Origin: DP-19 sp036496285
GTDB taxonomy: Bacteria > Desulfobacterota > Binatia > UTPRO1
Reading direction: 5' to 3'
NCBI GenBank assembly: GCA_036496285.1
Contig: DASXLI010000074.1
Coordinates: forward strand, 1-35,620
DNA length: 35,620 nucleotides
Within the stretch, counting starts at the first letter, position 1. Each line of letters starts with the position of its first letter. Shown here piece after piece: positions 1 through 7,633 of the stretch. Both the position numbers and the translations under genes were made by a program. The notes under the pieces were generated by a model that was not told the DNA's origin, searched no databases, and saw only the letters and a program-made list of their open reading frames with translations.

Positions 1-630
1 GCCGGCCGCGCCTTCACCCAGTGCCCGCTCACCCTCGACTACGGCGCGGCGGCGCAGAGCCTGGACGCGATCGACGTCGGCATCATTCCGAAGGGCGGCA
101 CGGCGCTCGCGGAGGCGATCGACACGGCGCTCGCCGCGTTCGAGGGGCGCGAGGGCAAGCACCAGGCGATGATCCTCATCACGGACGGCGAGGACCACGA
201 GGGCAAGGTCAAGGAGGCGACGGAGCACGCGACCGAGCGTGGGGTGAAGGTCTTCACGGTCGGCCTCGGCACGACCGAGGGCGAGCTGATCCCGAGCGAG
301 AGCGGCGGCTTCGTGAAGGACCGGAGCGGCCAGGTGGTGAAGTCGCGGCTCGACGAGGAGACGCTGAAGCAGATCGCGGTCGACACCGGCGGCGTCTACC
401 TGCACGCGAGCGGCGCGAACCTGGCGCTCGGCGATCTGTATCGCGACTACATCGCGACGCTCGAGAAGCGCGAGGTCGCGAGCACGCTGGAGCGGCGCTA
501 CGACCAGCGCTACCAGTGGCCGCTCGCCCTTGCCATCGTGGCGCTCGCTCTCGAGCCGCTCGTCGGCGACCGGCGCCGCGCCCCATTTCGCTGGCGGCGG
601 GCGCGACCGGCCGGGGAGGCGCGCCCGTGA
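1..630 (+). CDS. batB: BatB-like VWA-domain membrane protein, 3' part
   Basis: The frame is open from base 1, so the 5' end lies outside the window; 209 codons are visible, ending in TGA at 628-630. The visible part is the second half of a von Willebrand factor A domain: a GGTALAEA segment (base 91 onward), which carries the MIDAS threonine, then MILITDGEDHEG with the MIDAS aspartate. Towards the C-terminus (YQWPLALAIVALALEPL) there is one membrane helix followed by a basic tail. The MIDAS DxSxS part is missing because of the window edge. BatA and BatB are sister membrane VWA proteins of the Bacteroides aerotolerance cluster; this one is called BatB because a batC-type TPR gene follows directly with a 4-bp GTGA overlap. 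Its biochemical role in the family is not established; envelope stress resistance is the usual view. Confidence 0.85.
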   Translation, partial: AGRAFTQCPLTLDYGAAAQSLDAIDVGIIPKGGTALAEAIDTALAAFEGREGKHQAMILITDGEDHEGKVKEATEHATERGVKVFTVGLGTTEGELIPSESGGFVKDRSGQVVKSRLDEETLKQIAVDTGGVYLHASGANLALGDLYRDYIATLEKREVASTLERRYDQRYQWPLALAIVALALEPLVGDRRRAPFRWRRARPAGEARP

Positions 631-1601
631 GCCCGCGACGCTGGCCGCTCGCGGGCGCCGCCGCGCTCGTCGCGCTCTCGTCGATCGCGTGGCTCGATCC
701 GCACGCCCGCACCCGCGAGGGCAACCGCCTGTTCGCGGCCGGCAAGTACGACGAGGCCGCGAGCACGTACAACGAGCAGCTCGTCGATCATCCCGACTCG
801 CCGCTGCTGCACTTCAATCTCGGCGACGCGCAGTACAAGCAGGGGAAGTACGACGAGGCCCTCGCCGCCTTCGCCGAGGTCCACCCGGGCGACGACGACC
901 GCGCCGCGACCGCGCGCGCGGCCTACAACACCGGAAACGCCGACTACCGCCTCGGCGAGGCGATCGCGTCGAGCGACCCGAAGGCCGCCCTCGACCGCTA
1001 CGCGCAGGCGCTCGTCGCCTACCGGCGCGCCATCACCGCCGCGCCCACCGACGTCGATGCCAAGCTCAACTACGAGCTGGTCGAGCAGAAGCGCGCCGAG
1101 CTGCAGAAGAAGCTCGAGGAGCAGCAGAAACAGCAGAAACAGCAGCAAGGCGACAAGCAGCAGGACAAGAATTCGCAGGGCGACCAGCAGCAGCAGAAGA
1201 ACGATCAGCAGCAGCAAGGCGACCAGCAGCAACAGCAGCAGGCCAAGCAACCCGAGGCCGCCCCGAGCCCCGGTAGCGAGCAGCAGCAGGCCGCGGCGTC
1301 GCCCGAGCCGCAGCCGGCACAGTCGCCGAACGCGGGCGAGCAGGGGGCGCCCTCCGAGCAGGCCGGCAAGGAGGACACCGGCGGCGAAAAGGGAGCCGAG
1401 GCCGCCAAGAACGAGGGCCAGGAGCCGAGCGAGCAGGCCGGCGACAGCGCGACGTCGGCCGACGACAGGCGCGAGGGCGAGATGACGCGCCAGGAGGCCG
1501 CGGCGCTCCTCGACGCGCAACGGAGCCAGGAGGTGCAACCGGGCGAGGTCGTGAAACGCGTGCAGGGGGCGGGGGTAGCGGAGCCCGCCCAGGACTGGTG
1601 A
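627..1601 (+). CDS. batC: BatC-like TPR protein with Gln-rich linker
   Basis: A GTG start at 627 sits inside the stop of batB (GTGA), giving 324 residues. The N-terminus has one hydrophobic segment (WPLAGAAALVALSSIAWL) acting as signal anchor. Residues about 28-165 hold TPR-type repeats (REGNRLFAAGKYDEAASTY, FNLGDAQYKQGKYDEALAAF, and a third ending near NYELVEQKR). A coiled-coil start (KRAELQKKLEEQQK) passes into a long low-complexity stretch rich in Gln, Glu, Pro and Ser encoded by CAG/AAG-rich DNA. The C-terminus has EMTRQEAAALLDAQ, matching the short conserved helix that ends many BatC proteins. It probably scaffolds Bat proteins at the periplasmic face of the inner membrane (inference). 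Other frames are also open through the repeat, but only this one carries TPRs. The next gene overlaps it by 4 bp. Confidence 0.85.
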   Translation: MSPRRWPLAGAAALVALSSIAWLDPHARTREGNRLFAAGKYDEAASTYNEQLVDHPDSPLLHFNLGDAQYKQGKYDEALAAFAEVHPGDDDRAATARAAYNTGNADYRLGEAIASSDPKAALDRYAQALVAYRRAITAAPTDVDAKLNYELVEQKRAELQKKLEEQQKQQKQQQGDKQQDKNSQGDQQQQKNDQQQQGDQQQQQQAKQPEAAPSPGSEQQQAAASPEPQPAQSPNAGEQGAPSEQAGKEDTGGEKGAEAAKNEGQEPSEQAGDSATSADDRREGEMTRQEAAALLDAQRSQEVQPGEVVKRVQGAGVAEPAQDW

Positions 1602-4192
1602 GACTGGTGAGAGCGGTGATGGCCGGCCCCCGCCGGCGCCGCGCCGCTGCGGGACTCGCCGCCGGCGTCCTGCTGCTCGTCGCGGCCGGGGCGGCGCGCG
1701 CGGCCGACGTGAGCGTGCACGCCGGTCTCGACCGCAACCAGATCTCGGTCGGCGACGCCGCCGACCTCTCGGTCACGGCCGACGGCGTGCAGGACGCGCA
1801 GGCGCCGTCGATCGGCAACGTCGACGGGCTCAGCATCCGCTACGTCGGCCCGAGCTCGCAGATGTCGATCACGAACGGCCGGGTCGCGGCCTCGATCACC
1901 CACCACTTCTCGGTGGCCGGCTTGAAGCCGGGGGGCTACACCATCGCACCGATTGCGATCGAGTATGAGGGCAAACGCTACGAGGCGGGGGCCGTGAGCC
2001 TGCGCGTGGTCGCCGGCGCGGCCGGCGCCGCCGCGGCGGGCGACAGCGGCGAGGCCCTCACGCTGACGCTCACGACGACGCGCACCCGCGCCTACCTGCA
2101 CGAGCGCCTGCCCGCCGTCCTCACGCTCACCGTCGGCGCCGTGCAGGTCGCCGACGTCCACTACCCCACGGTCGGCGGCGACGGCTTCGCCGTCGACCCG
2201 CTGCACGAGCCGACGCAGCGGCGCCAGCAGACGACGCACGGCTCGGTGCAGATCGTCGACTTCGCGACGACGATCACGCCACTCCGCGCCGGGGCGCTCA
2301 CCGTGGGCCCAGCCACGATGGAGCTGAGCGTGCCCGCGCGCCAGCAGCGCGGCGATCCGTTCTTCCGCCAGTTCTTCGGCGTCGAGCGCCGGCCCGTGAC
2401 CCTCAACTCGGTGCCGCTCCAGCTCGACGTCCTGCCGCTACCGGACACCGGAAAGCCGGCCGACTTCTCCGGCGCCGTCGGGCACTTCACGATGCAGGTC
2501 GAGGCCGGGCCGCGCCAGCTCGCCGCCGGCGATCCCGTGACGGTCACCGCCAAGATCAGCGGCGACGGCAGCCTCGACGGCATCCACCCACCGGCCTTCG
2601 CCGAAAGCGACGCGCTCAAGGTGTACCCGCCGCGCGCCGTGCCGCAACCCGGAAGCAGTCCCGGCGCGGCGCCGCCGCCGGCGCCGCCGGCCGCGATCTT
2701 CGAGCAGGTCGTCATCCCGGAGCATCCGGGCAGCGTCACGCTGCCGCCGCTCCGCTTCAGCTACTTCGATCCCGAGGCCGGCGCCTACCGCACCATCGCC
2801 GGACCGGCGATCGCGCTGACGGTGCAGGCCGCGGCGCACGCCGCCGAGCCGGTGGTCGGCGCAACCGTCGCGCCCGCGGCGCTGGCAAAGCCCGCCGAGA
2901 CGCTCGGACACGACATCGTCTTCATCAAGGACGCGCCCGGCGAGCTGCGGCCGATCGGCCGCCACCTCTACCGCTCGCCGCTCTTCTGGGCGGCGCAGCT
3001 CGTGCCGCTGACGACGTGGATCGGGGTCGCGCTGTGGGATCGCCGCCGCCGGCGGCGGCACGCCGATCCGCGCTGGGTGCGCTTCTCCGGCGCCGGGCGG
3101 AGCGTGCGGCGCGCCATCGCCAACGCCGAGACGGCGCTCCGCGCCGGCGACCACCCCGGCTTCTACGACCGCCTGGCGCGGGCGATGAGCGAGTACCTCT
3201 CCGCGAAGCTCGACTTGCCGCCCGGCACGATGACCGCGGACGCGGTGGCGGCACACGCGCGTGCGCGCGGCGTCCCCGCCGAGGTCGCCGACGGCCTGCG
3301 CGAGCTCTTCGCGACCTGCGAGCACGTCCGTTTCGCGCCGGGCAGCGACAGCGCCGGCGACGTGCGCGACACCCTGGCGCGCGCCGAGTCGCTGGTGCGC
3401 GCGCTCGAGCGCGAGCGCAGGCTCGGGACCGCTCCGGTGCGGGCGGCCATGCTCGTCGCGCTCGCCGCCGGCCTCGCGGGCGCCGCCCTGGCGCGCGCCG
3501 ACGGCGGCGCGGCGTCGCCCAACACGATCTTCTTCCACGGCAACGCGCTCTACGGCGAGGAGCGCTACGCCGACGCGGCGGCGGAGTACCTGCGCGTGCT
3601 CGCGGCCGGCCTCGAGAGCGGCCCGCTCTACTTCAACCTCGGGAACGCGTACTTCAGGGCCGGCGACGTCGGGCACGCGGTGCTCGCGTACGAGCGCGCC
3701 CTGCGCCTCATGCCGGGCGACCCGGATCTGCGCGCCAATCTGCGCTTCGCGCGCGGCACGGAGGAAGACGAGGGACCGCTTCTCGGGCGGCTCCTCTTCC
3801 CGCTCGCGACGCGCGTCACGGCCGACACGCTGTGCCTCGTCGCGAGCCTGCTGTTTGCGCTGCTGCTGGCGCTGCGCATCGCGGCCCGGCTGTTGCCCAC
3901 GCAAGGGCGGCTCGCCACGCGTGCCGCGACCGTCGCTGCGCTCGCGCTCGTCGTGGTCGGCTCGTCCGCGGCGTATCGTCTCGCGACCGTCGATCTGCCG
4001 GCGTATGCCGTCGTCGTCGCGCCGCAGGGCACGACGGTCCGCTTCGAGCCGTCGGCGGGCGGCACCGTGCACTTCGAGGCCAAGACGGGCAACGTGCTGC
4101 GCGTGCTCGTGACCCGCGAGCGCTGGGCGCAGGTCGTGCGTCCCGACGGCACGCGCGGCTGGATCGAGACGAGTGCCATCGAACCGCTCTGA
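1598..4192 (+). CDS. batD: BatD-BatE fusion protein (aerotolerance)
   Basis: 864 residues from GTG 1598, overlapping the previous stop (GTGA). A basic n-region and hydrophobic core ending ARAADVS form a signal peptide. Residues about 35-440 are the BatD extracytoplasmic beta-rich region (for example FFRQFFGVERRPVTLNSVPL). A membrane helix near residue 465 (LFWAAQLVPLTTWIGVALW) is followed by a basic cytoplasmic domain to about 605. Then, without a stop codon, a second hydrophobic signal-like stretch begins at residue 614 (VRAAMLVALAAGLAGAALARA), followed by two TPRs (NTIFFHGNALYGEERYADAA; YFNLGNAYFRAGDVGHAVLAY), two membrane helices and an SH3-like end (VVRPDGTRGWIETSAIEPL). That second half is a complete BatE. 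BatD and BatE are usually separate genes. The frame is continuous, so this is a real in-frame fusion unless a sequence error removed a stop near 3430. Confidence 0.88.
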   Translation: MRLVRAVMAGPRRRRAAAGLAAGVLLLVAAGAARAADVSVHAGLDRNQISVGDAADLSVTADGVQDAQAPSIGNVDGLSIRYVGPSSQMSITNGRVAASITHHFSVAGLKPGGYTIAPIAIEYEGKRYEAGAVSLRVVAGAAGAAAAGDSGEALTLTLTTTRTRAYLHERLPAVLTLTVGAVQVADVHYPTVGGDGFAVDPLHEPTQRRQQTTHGSVQIVDFATTITPLRAGALTVGPATMELSVPARQQRGDPFFRQFFGVERRPVTLNSVPLQLDVLPLPDTGKPADFSGAVGHFTMQVEAGPRQLAAGDPVTVTAKISGDGSLDGIHPPAFAESDALKVYPPRAVPQPGSSPGAAPPPAPPAAIFEQVVIPEHPGSVTLPPLRFSYFDPEAGAYRTIAGPAIALTVQAAAHAAEPVVGATVAPAALAKPAETLGHDIVFIKDAPGELRPIGRHLYRSPLFWAAQLVPLTTWIGVALWDRRRRRRHADPRWVRFSGAGRSVRRAIANAETALRAGDHPGFYDRLARAMSEYLSAKLDLPPGTMTADAVAAHARARGVPAEVADGLRELFATCEHVRFAPGSDSAGDVRDTLARAESLVRALERERRLGTAPVRAAMLVALAAGLAGAALARADGGAASPNTIFFHGNALYGEERYADAAAEYLRVLAAGLESGPLYFNLGNAYFRAGDVGHAVLAYERALRLMPGDPDLRANLRFARGTEEDEGPLLGRLLFPLATRVTADTLCLVASLLFALLLALRIAARLLPTQGRLATRAATVAALALVVVGSSAAYRLATVDLPAYAVVVAPQGTTVRFEPSAGGTVHFEAKTGNVLRVLVTRERWAQVVRPDGTRGWIETSAIEPL

Positions 4193-4284
4193 CGGTTGCA
4201 TATTTCCGTCGGTCGCGTAGTCGAGTGGGCTGGGTGGTGCAGCCTCGGACAGATGGCGGCGCGGCACGCGGGCCGTACACGTCG

Positions 4285-6183
4285 ATGCCGCGCCCGCAAG
4301 CGCGCGGCGTGCCGGCACGGGCATGGACGGCGCTCTTCGCCGGCGTCGCGCTGTGGGAGATCTTCCTGCGCGCCGACAGCCGCGTCCTCGCGCCGGCGAC
4401 GAAGCTCTGGCTCTTTCCGCTTCTCGTGCTCGCGTTCGTGTGCGTCGGCGGCGCGCTCGTGCGTCTCGCCGCCGCCACGGGCGGCGCCCTCCTCGGCCGC
4501 GAGCGCGCCCGCGCGCTGGCGCGGCCCGCGTTCGCGCTCGCCGCGGGAGCGGCGGCGGGCGTGGAATACGCGCTCCTGACGCTCACCCAGCCGACGGCGC
4601 CGCTCCGTCTCGCGCCGGTCGTCGTGCTCGCGGCCGCCGTGCTCGCGTGGCTCGCGGCGCGGGCCGTCGCAGACGGGACCACGGGCGGACGCGCCGGTCT
4701 GGCGGCGCTCGCGGCCGTCGTCACCGGGCTCGGCTTCGCGGCGGCGCTTTTCCGGCCCGACATCGGCGCCGCGCTGATCAAGCGCAACAGCGCGTTCGGC
4801 CGGATGCTCGGCCACTCACTCGCCCGGGTGCCGCGAGCGCTGCCCCCGGCAGCGCCCGTCACCCGGCCGCCGAACCTCCCCGCGGCCGCGCCCCTCGGGC
4901 GCGCCAACGTCGTGCTCTTCACGATCGACGCGCTCCGCCGCGACGGCCTCGGCACGTACAACGGCCGGGCGGACGCATCGCCGCGGATCGATGCCTTCGC
5001 ACGCAGCGCGCTCGTCTTCGACGACGCGTACACCCAGGTGCCGAGCTCGGCGCCGAGCCTCGCGACGACGCTCACCGGCCGCTACCCGGCGTACCATCAC
5101 CTGCGCGAGAACCGCATGACGCTCGGCGCCGACCAGACGACGCTCGCCGAGACGCTGAACGCGGCGGGCTACGCGACCGCGGCGTTCGTCACCAACCCGA
5201 ACTTCGCGCAGACCTTCCACCTCGACCAGGGCTTCGCGACGTTCCGCTTCATCCCGTCGGACGCGTTCGCCTTCGGCCTGCTGCTCGACGCGAGCGACCC
5301 GAAGGCAGTCGACGCCGCGCTCGACTGGCTGCGCAGCGTGCCGCAGCGCCCGTTCCTCCTCTGGGTCCACATCATGGCCCCGCACTCCCCGTACGTGCCG
5401 CCGGAGGATCTCCGGCCACCGCTCAGGCGTGACGGTCCCTGGGTCAACGTCTGGAACATGGGCAACGTCGGACGCGTCGCACCCGGGACGAGCTACTTCG
5501 ATCTCGGCGTCTATCGCGCGCTCTACGCCGCCGAGGTCCGCAGCGCCGACCGGATCGCGGGGCGCTTTTTCGACGAGCTCGCCGCCCTCGATCTGCTCGA
5601 CCGCTCCCACGTCCTCGTCTTCGCCGACCACGGGGAGGCGTTCGGTGAGAACGACGTCTTCGCGCACGGCCGGAGCGTCGATCCGGGCGAGACGCGGGTG
5701 CCGCTCCTCTGGCACCTCCCGGGCGGCGCGCACGCCGGCGAGCGCGTCCCCACGACGGTCGAGCTGGTGGACGTGGTGCCGACGCTCACGCGCCTCCTCG
5801 GCATCGCAATGCCGGGCACCCTCGACGGCCGGGATCTCTCCGGCGCGCTGCTCGACCCGGGGCTGCGCGACGACGGCTTCGCCTTCACCCAGGCGCGCTT
5901 CCTCGACTCGATGGGCGTGCGCGGCTTGCTGTACGCCGTCCGCACGCGCGCGCGCACGCTCTGGCTCGACGCCGGCTACGGCTACGAGGGCGAGTACGAC
6001 CGCGAGCGTGACCCGCTCGAGACCCGGATGGTCTCCTACGTGGCACGCCCCGGCGACACGTTGCACGACACGCTGCTCGGCCTGGCGCGCACGACGCAAG
6101 AGAGCCTGCGCGTGCCCGCGGTGTGGGGTGCGATCGACCGCGACGAGCTCGAGCGCCTGCGGGCGCTCGGCTACGTCCACTGA
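4285..6183 (+). CDS. Membrane-anchored sulfatase / alkaline phosphatase superfamily enzyme
   Basis: 632 residues from ATG 4285; the frame is open further upstream but that part overlaps batDE. The first about 170 residues hold four or five hydrophobic helices (LFPLLVLAFVCVGGALV, LAALAAVVTGLGFAAALF), followed by a Pro/Ala linker and a catalytic domain. Metal-binding signs are D215 and D220 in FTIDALRRDGLG and D448-H449 in FADHGEAFGEN, plus HIMAPHSPY. At the nucleophile site the sulfatase C/S-x-P-x-R signature reads S255-A-P-S-L, so the arginine is absent and a classical formylglycine is doubtful. The domain may therefore be a phosphatase, phosphotransferase or sulfatase relative acting on an envelope polymer. 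It stands alone: 92 bp after batDE on the same strand, and convergent with the MgtC-type gene. Confidence 0.85.
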   Translation: MPRPQARGVPARAWTALFAGVALWEIFLRADSRVLAPATKLWLFPLLVLAFVCVGGALVRLAAATGGALLGRERARALARPAFALAAGAAAGVEYALLTLTQPTAPLRLAPVVVLAAAVLAWLAARAVADGTTGGRAGLAALAAVVTGLGFAAALFRPDIGAALIKRNSAFGRMLGHSLARVPRALPPAAPVTRPPNLPAAAPLGRANVVLFTIDALRRDGLGTYNGRADASPRIDAFARSALVFDDAYTQVPSSAPSLATTLTGRYPAYHHLRENRMTLGADQTTLAETLNAAGYATAAFVTNPNFAQTFHLDQGFATFRFIPSDAFAFGLLLDASDPKAVDAALDWLRSVPQRPFLLWVHIMAPHSPYVPPEDLRPPLRRDGPWVNVWNMGNVGRVAPGTSYFDLGVYRALYAAEVRSADRIAGRFFDELAALDLLDRSHVLVFADHGEAFGENDVFAHGRSVDPGETRVPLLWHLPGGAHAGERVPTTVELVDVVPTLTRLLGIAMPGTLDGRDLSGALLDPGLRDDGFAFTQARFLDSMGVRGLLYAVRTRARTLWLDAGYGYEGEYDRERDPLETRMVSYVARPGDTLHDTLLGLARTTQESLRVPAVWGAIDRDELERLRALGYVH

Positions 6184-6210
6184 TCTCGGGGCGGCCGCGA
6201 GCGCGGAACG

Positions 6211-7488
6211 TCAGCCGCGCAGGACCCACGGCGCCCAGACCGCGGCGCTCAGCGCGAGAAGTCCCGCTCCCACGCGCAGCGCGTAGCGTCGGCCCCCCGT
6301 GGTCCACGCGATGACCGCCTTGCTGGCGGCGTTGGTCGTGAATGCGAGCAGGATCGGCGGCAGCACGGCGGCCTCCGGGATCCGGTTGCCGGCCGCGAGC
6401 GACATCACCGATGCCGCGGCGGCGTGGACGTCGGCGAAGCCGCTCAGGCCGGCAACGACGTCGAGCGCGCCCGCGCCGTAGCGGCGCGTGGCGAACGACG
6501 CCGCGGCGGTCACGCCGGTGAGCAGCGTCGCGAAGAGCAGCGCCGCCCGCACCTCGAACGGGTGCCCCGGCGTGCGGTGGACGTCGCGGCGCGACGAGGG
6601 CCCGCGCAAGCTGAGCGCGGCGACCGCGACGGCGACGACCGCGCCGGCTCCGAGCGAGGAGGCGAGCGTCGCGAGGGATGGTGGATGCACCGCGACGGCG
6701 ACGGCGCCGAGCTGGACGATCGTGGCCACGTTGGAGAAGATCGCGCCGGACACGCAATCGCGCAGCAGGTCCGGCTCCGCGCGGGCGCGCGCCCCCATGG
6801 CGCCGACGGTCGCCGTACTCGAGACGAACCCCGCAACGAGGCCGGAGACAGCGAGCCCGAGACGCGCGCCGAAGCTGCGGACGGCGACGTAGCCCGCACC
6901 CTGCAACGCCATCAGGAGAACGACCAGGCCCCAAAGCCGCCGCGGGTTGACCTCGGCGAGCCAGCGGATCGGCTCGTCGGGAACGAGCGGCAGCACGACG
7001 AGCGCGGCGCCGGCGAAGAGCAGCGCGTCGCGCAGCTCCTCGGCCGTCAGCTGCATGGTCGCGAAGCGATGCAGCTCCGTCCGCGCGGCGAGGACGAGCG
7101 CCACGAGGGCGGCAGCCCCGGCGGCGACCGCCGGATGGTCGATCGCCATGACGCCCAGGAGGAAGGTCACGAAGAGCGCGAGCTCGGTCGTGACGCCGGG
7201 ATCAAAGGCCTCGCCGCCGCGGCTGCCATCGCGTCGAGCGATCGCGGCCGCGTTCCGATACGCGACGGCGCTCAGCGCCAGAACGAGTGTCGCGCCGGCA
7301 GCTACGAGCAGCGGCTGGCGAAGCGCCTGGGCAATCGCGCCGCCGAGCGCGGCCAGCGCGAACGTACGCACGCCGGCGAGCGCCCGCGTGGCTCCCCTTC
7401 CCTTGCGGCGCTCGCGCTCGACGCCGATCAGGAGACCGCAGCCGAATGCCACGCCGACCCCGATCACCGTGCCGCCGACGTCCGCCAC
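6211..7488 (-). CDS. MgtC/SapB-family membrane protein with DUF4010 domain
   Basis: 425 residues from a GTG codon at 7488. The N-terminal third is MgtC/SapB-like: GCGLLIGVERERRKG and RALAGVRTFALAALGG reproduce the family pattern of a Gly-rich helix, an ER pair and a GxRT turn. The rest is a multi-helix DUF4010 region (LFVTFLLGVMAI, LWGLVVLLMALQGAGYVAV, SGLVAGFVSSTATVGAM). About eleven to twelve hydrophobic segments are visible, so it is an integral inner-membrane protein. MgtC proteins are linked to growth at low magnesium and to membrane potential; the function of MgtC-DUF4010 proteins is not known. It converges with the sulfatase-type gene (27 bp between stops) and is preceded by a hairpin that ends the DUF1501 operon. 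Confidence 0.88.
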   Translation of the reverse strand: MADVGGTVIGVGVAFGCGLLIGVERERRKGRGATRALAGVRTFALAALGGAIAQALRQPLLVAAGATLVLALSAVAYRNAAAIARRDGSRGGEAFDPGVTTELALFVTFLLGVMAIDHPAVAAGAAALVALVLAARTELHRFATMQLTAEELRDALLFAGAALVVLPLVPDEPIRWLAEVNPRRLWGLVVLLMALQGAGYVAVRSFGARLGLAVSGLVAGFVSSTATVGAMGARARAEPDLLRDCVSGAIFSNVATIVQLGAVAVAVHPPSLATLASSLGAGAVVAVAVAALSLRGPSSRRDVHRTPGHPFEVRAALLFATLLTGVTAAASFATRRYGAGALDVVAGLSGFADVHAAAASVMSLAAGNRIPEAAVLPPILLAFTTNAASKAVIAWTTGGRRYALRVGAGLLALSAAVWAPWVLRG

Positions 7489-7544
7489 GGCCGGACGATA
7501 GTCGACGTGGCTGCGCGGTCAACGTGCGCGGCCGGAGATCAGAC

Positions 7545-7581
7545 GGCGGTGGCCAGGGCCCCTGAGACCCCGGCCACCGCC
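7545..7581 (-). terminator. GC hairpin after the DUF1501 operon
   Basis: GGCGGTGGCC (7545-7554) and GGCCACCGCC (7572-7581) form a perfect 10-bp stem, with three further G-C pairs inside after one mismatch. It lies 53 bp downstream of the DUF1501 stop and upstream of the MgtC-type start on the same strand. No T run follows on the minus strand, so it may end or process transcripts without being a classical intrinsic terminator. Confidence 0.5.
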
Positions 7582-7633
7582 CTCCGCCGCGCCGAGGAGG
7601 GATGACGGCGCGGAAGAGCTCGCCCGACCGGGC

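Noticed and set aside
1120..1300. Possible CRISPR or tandem repeat array
   Set aside because: The CAG-rich units are irregular codons in a coding frame, without uniform repeats and spacers.
3016..4284. Upstream extension of the sulfatase-type frame
   Set aside because: The extra 400 or so residues are Arg/Ala-rich shadow translation of batDE in another frame; only the part from 4285 has family features.
2438..4324. Long minus-strand open frame antisense to batDE
   Set aside because: High GC gives long open frames on the opposite strand; the translation is Arg/Ala/Gly-rich with no domain, while the plus strand encodes recognised Bat domains.
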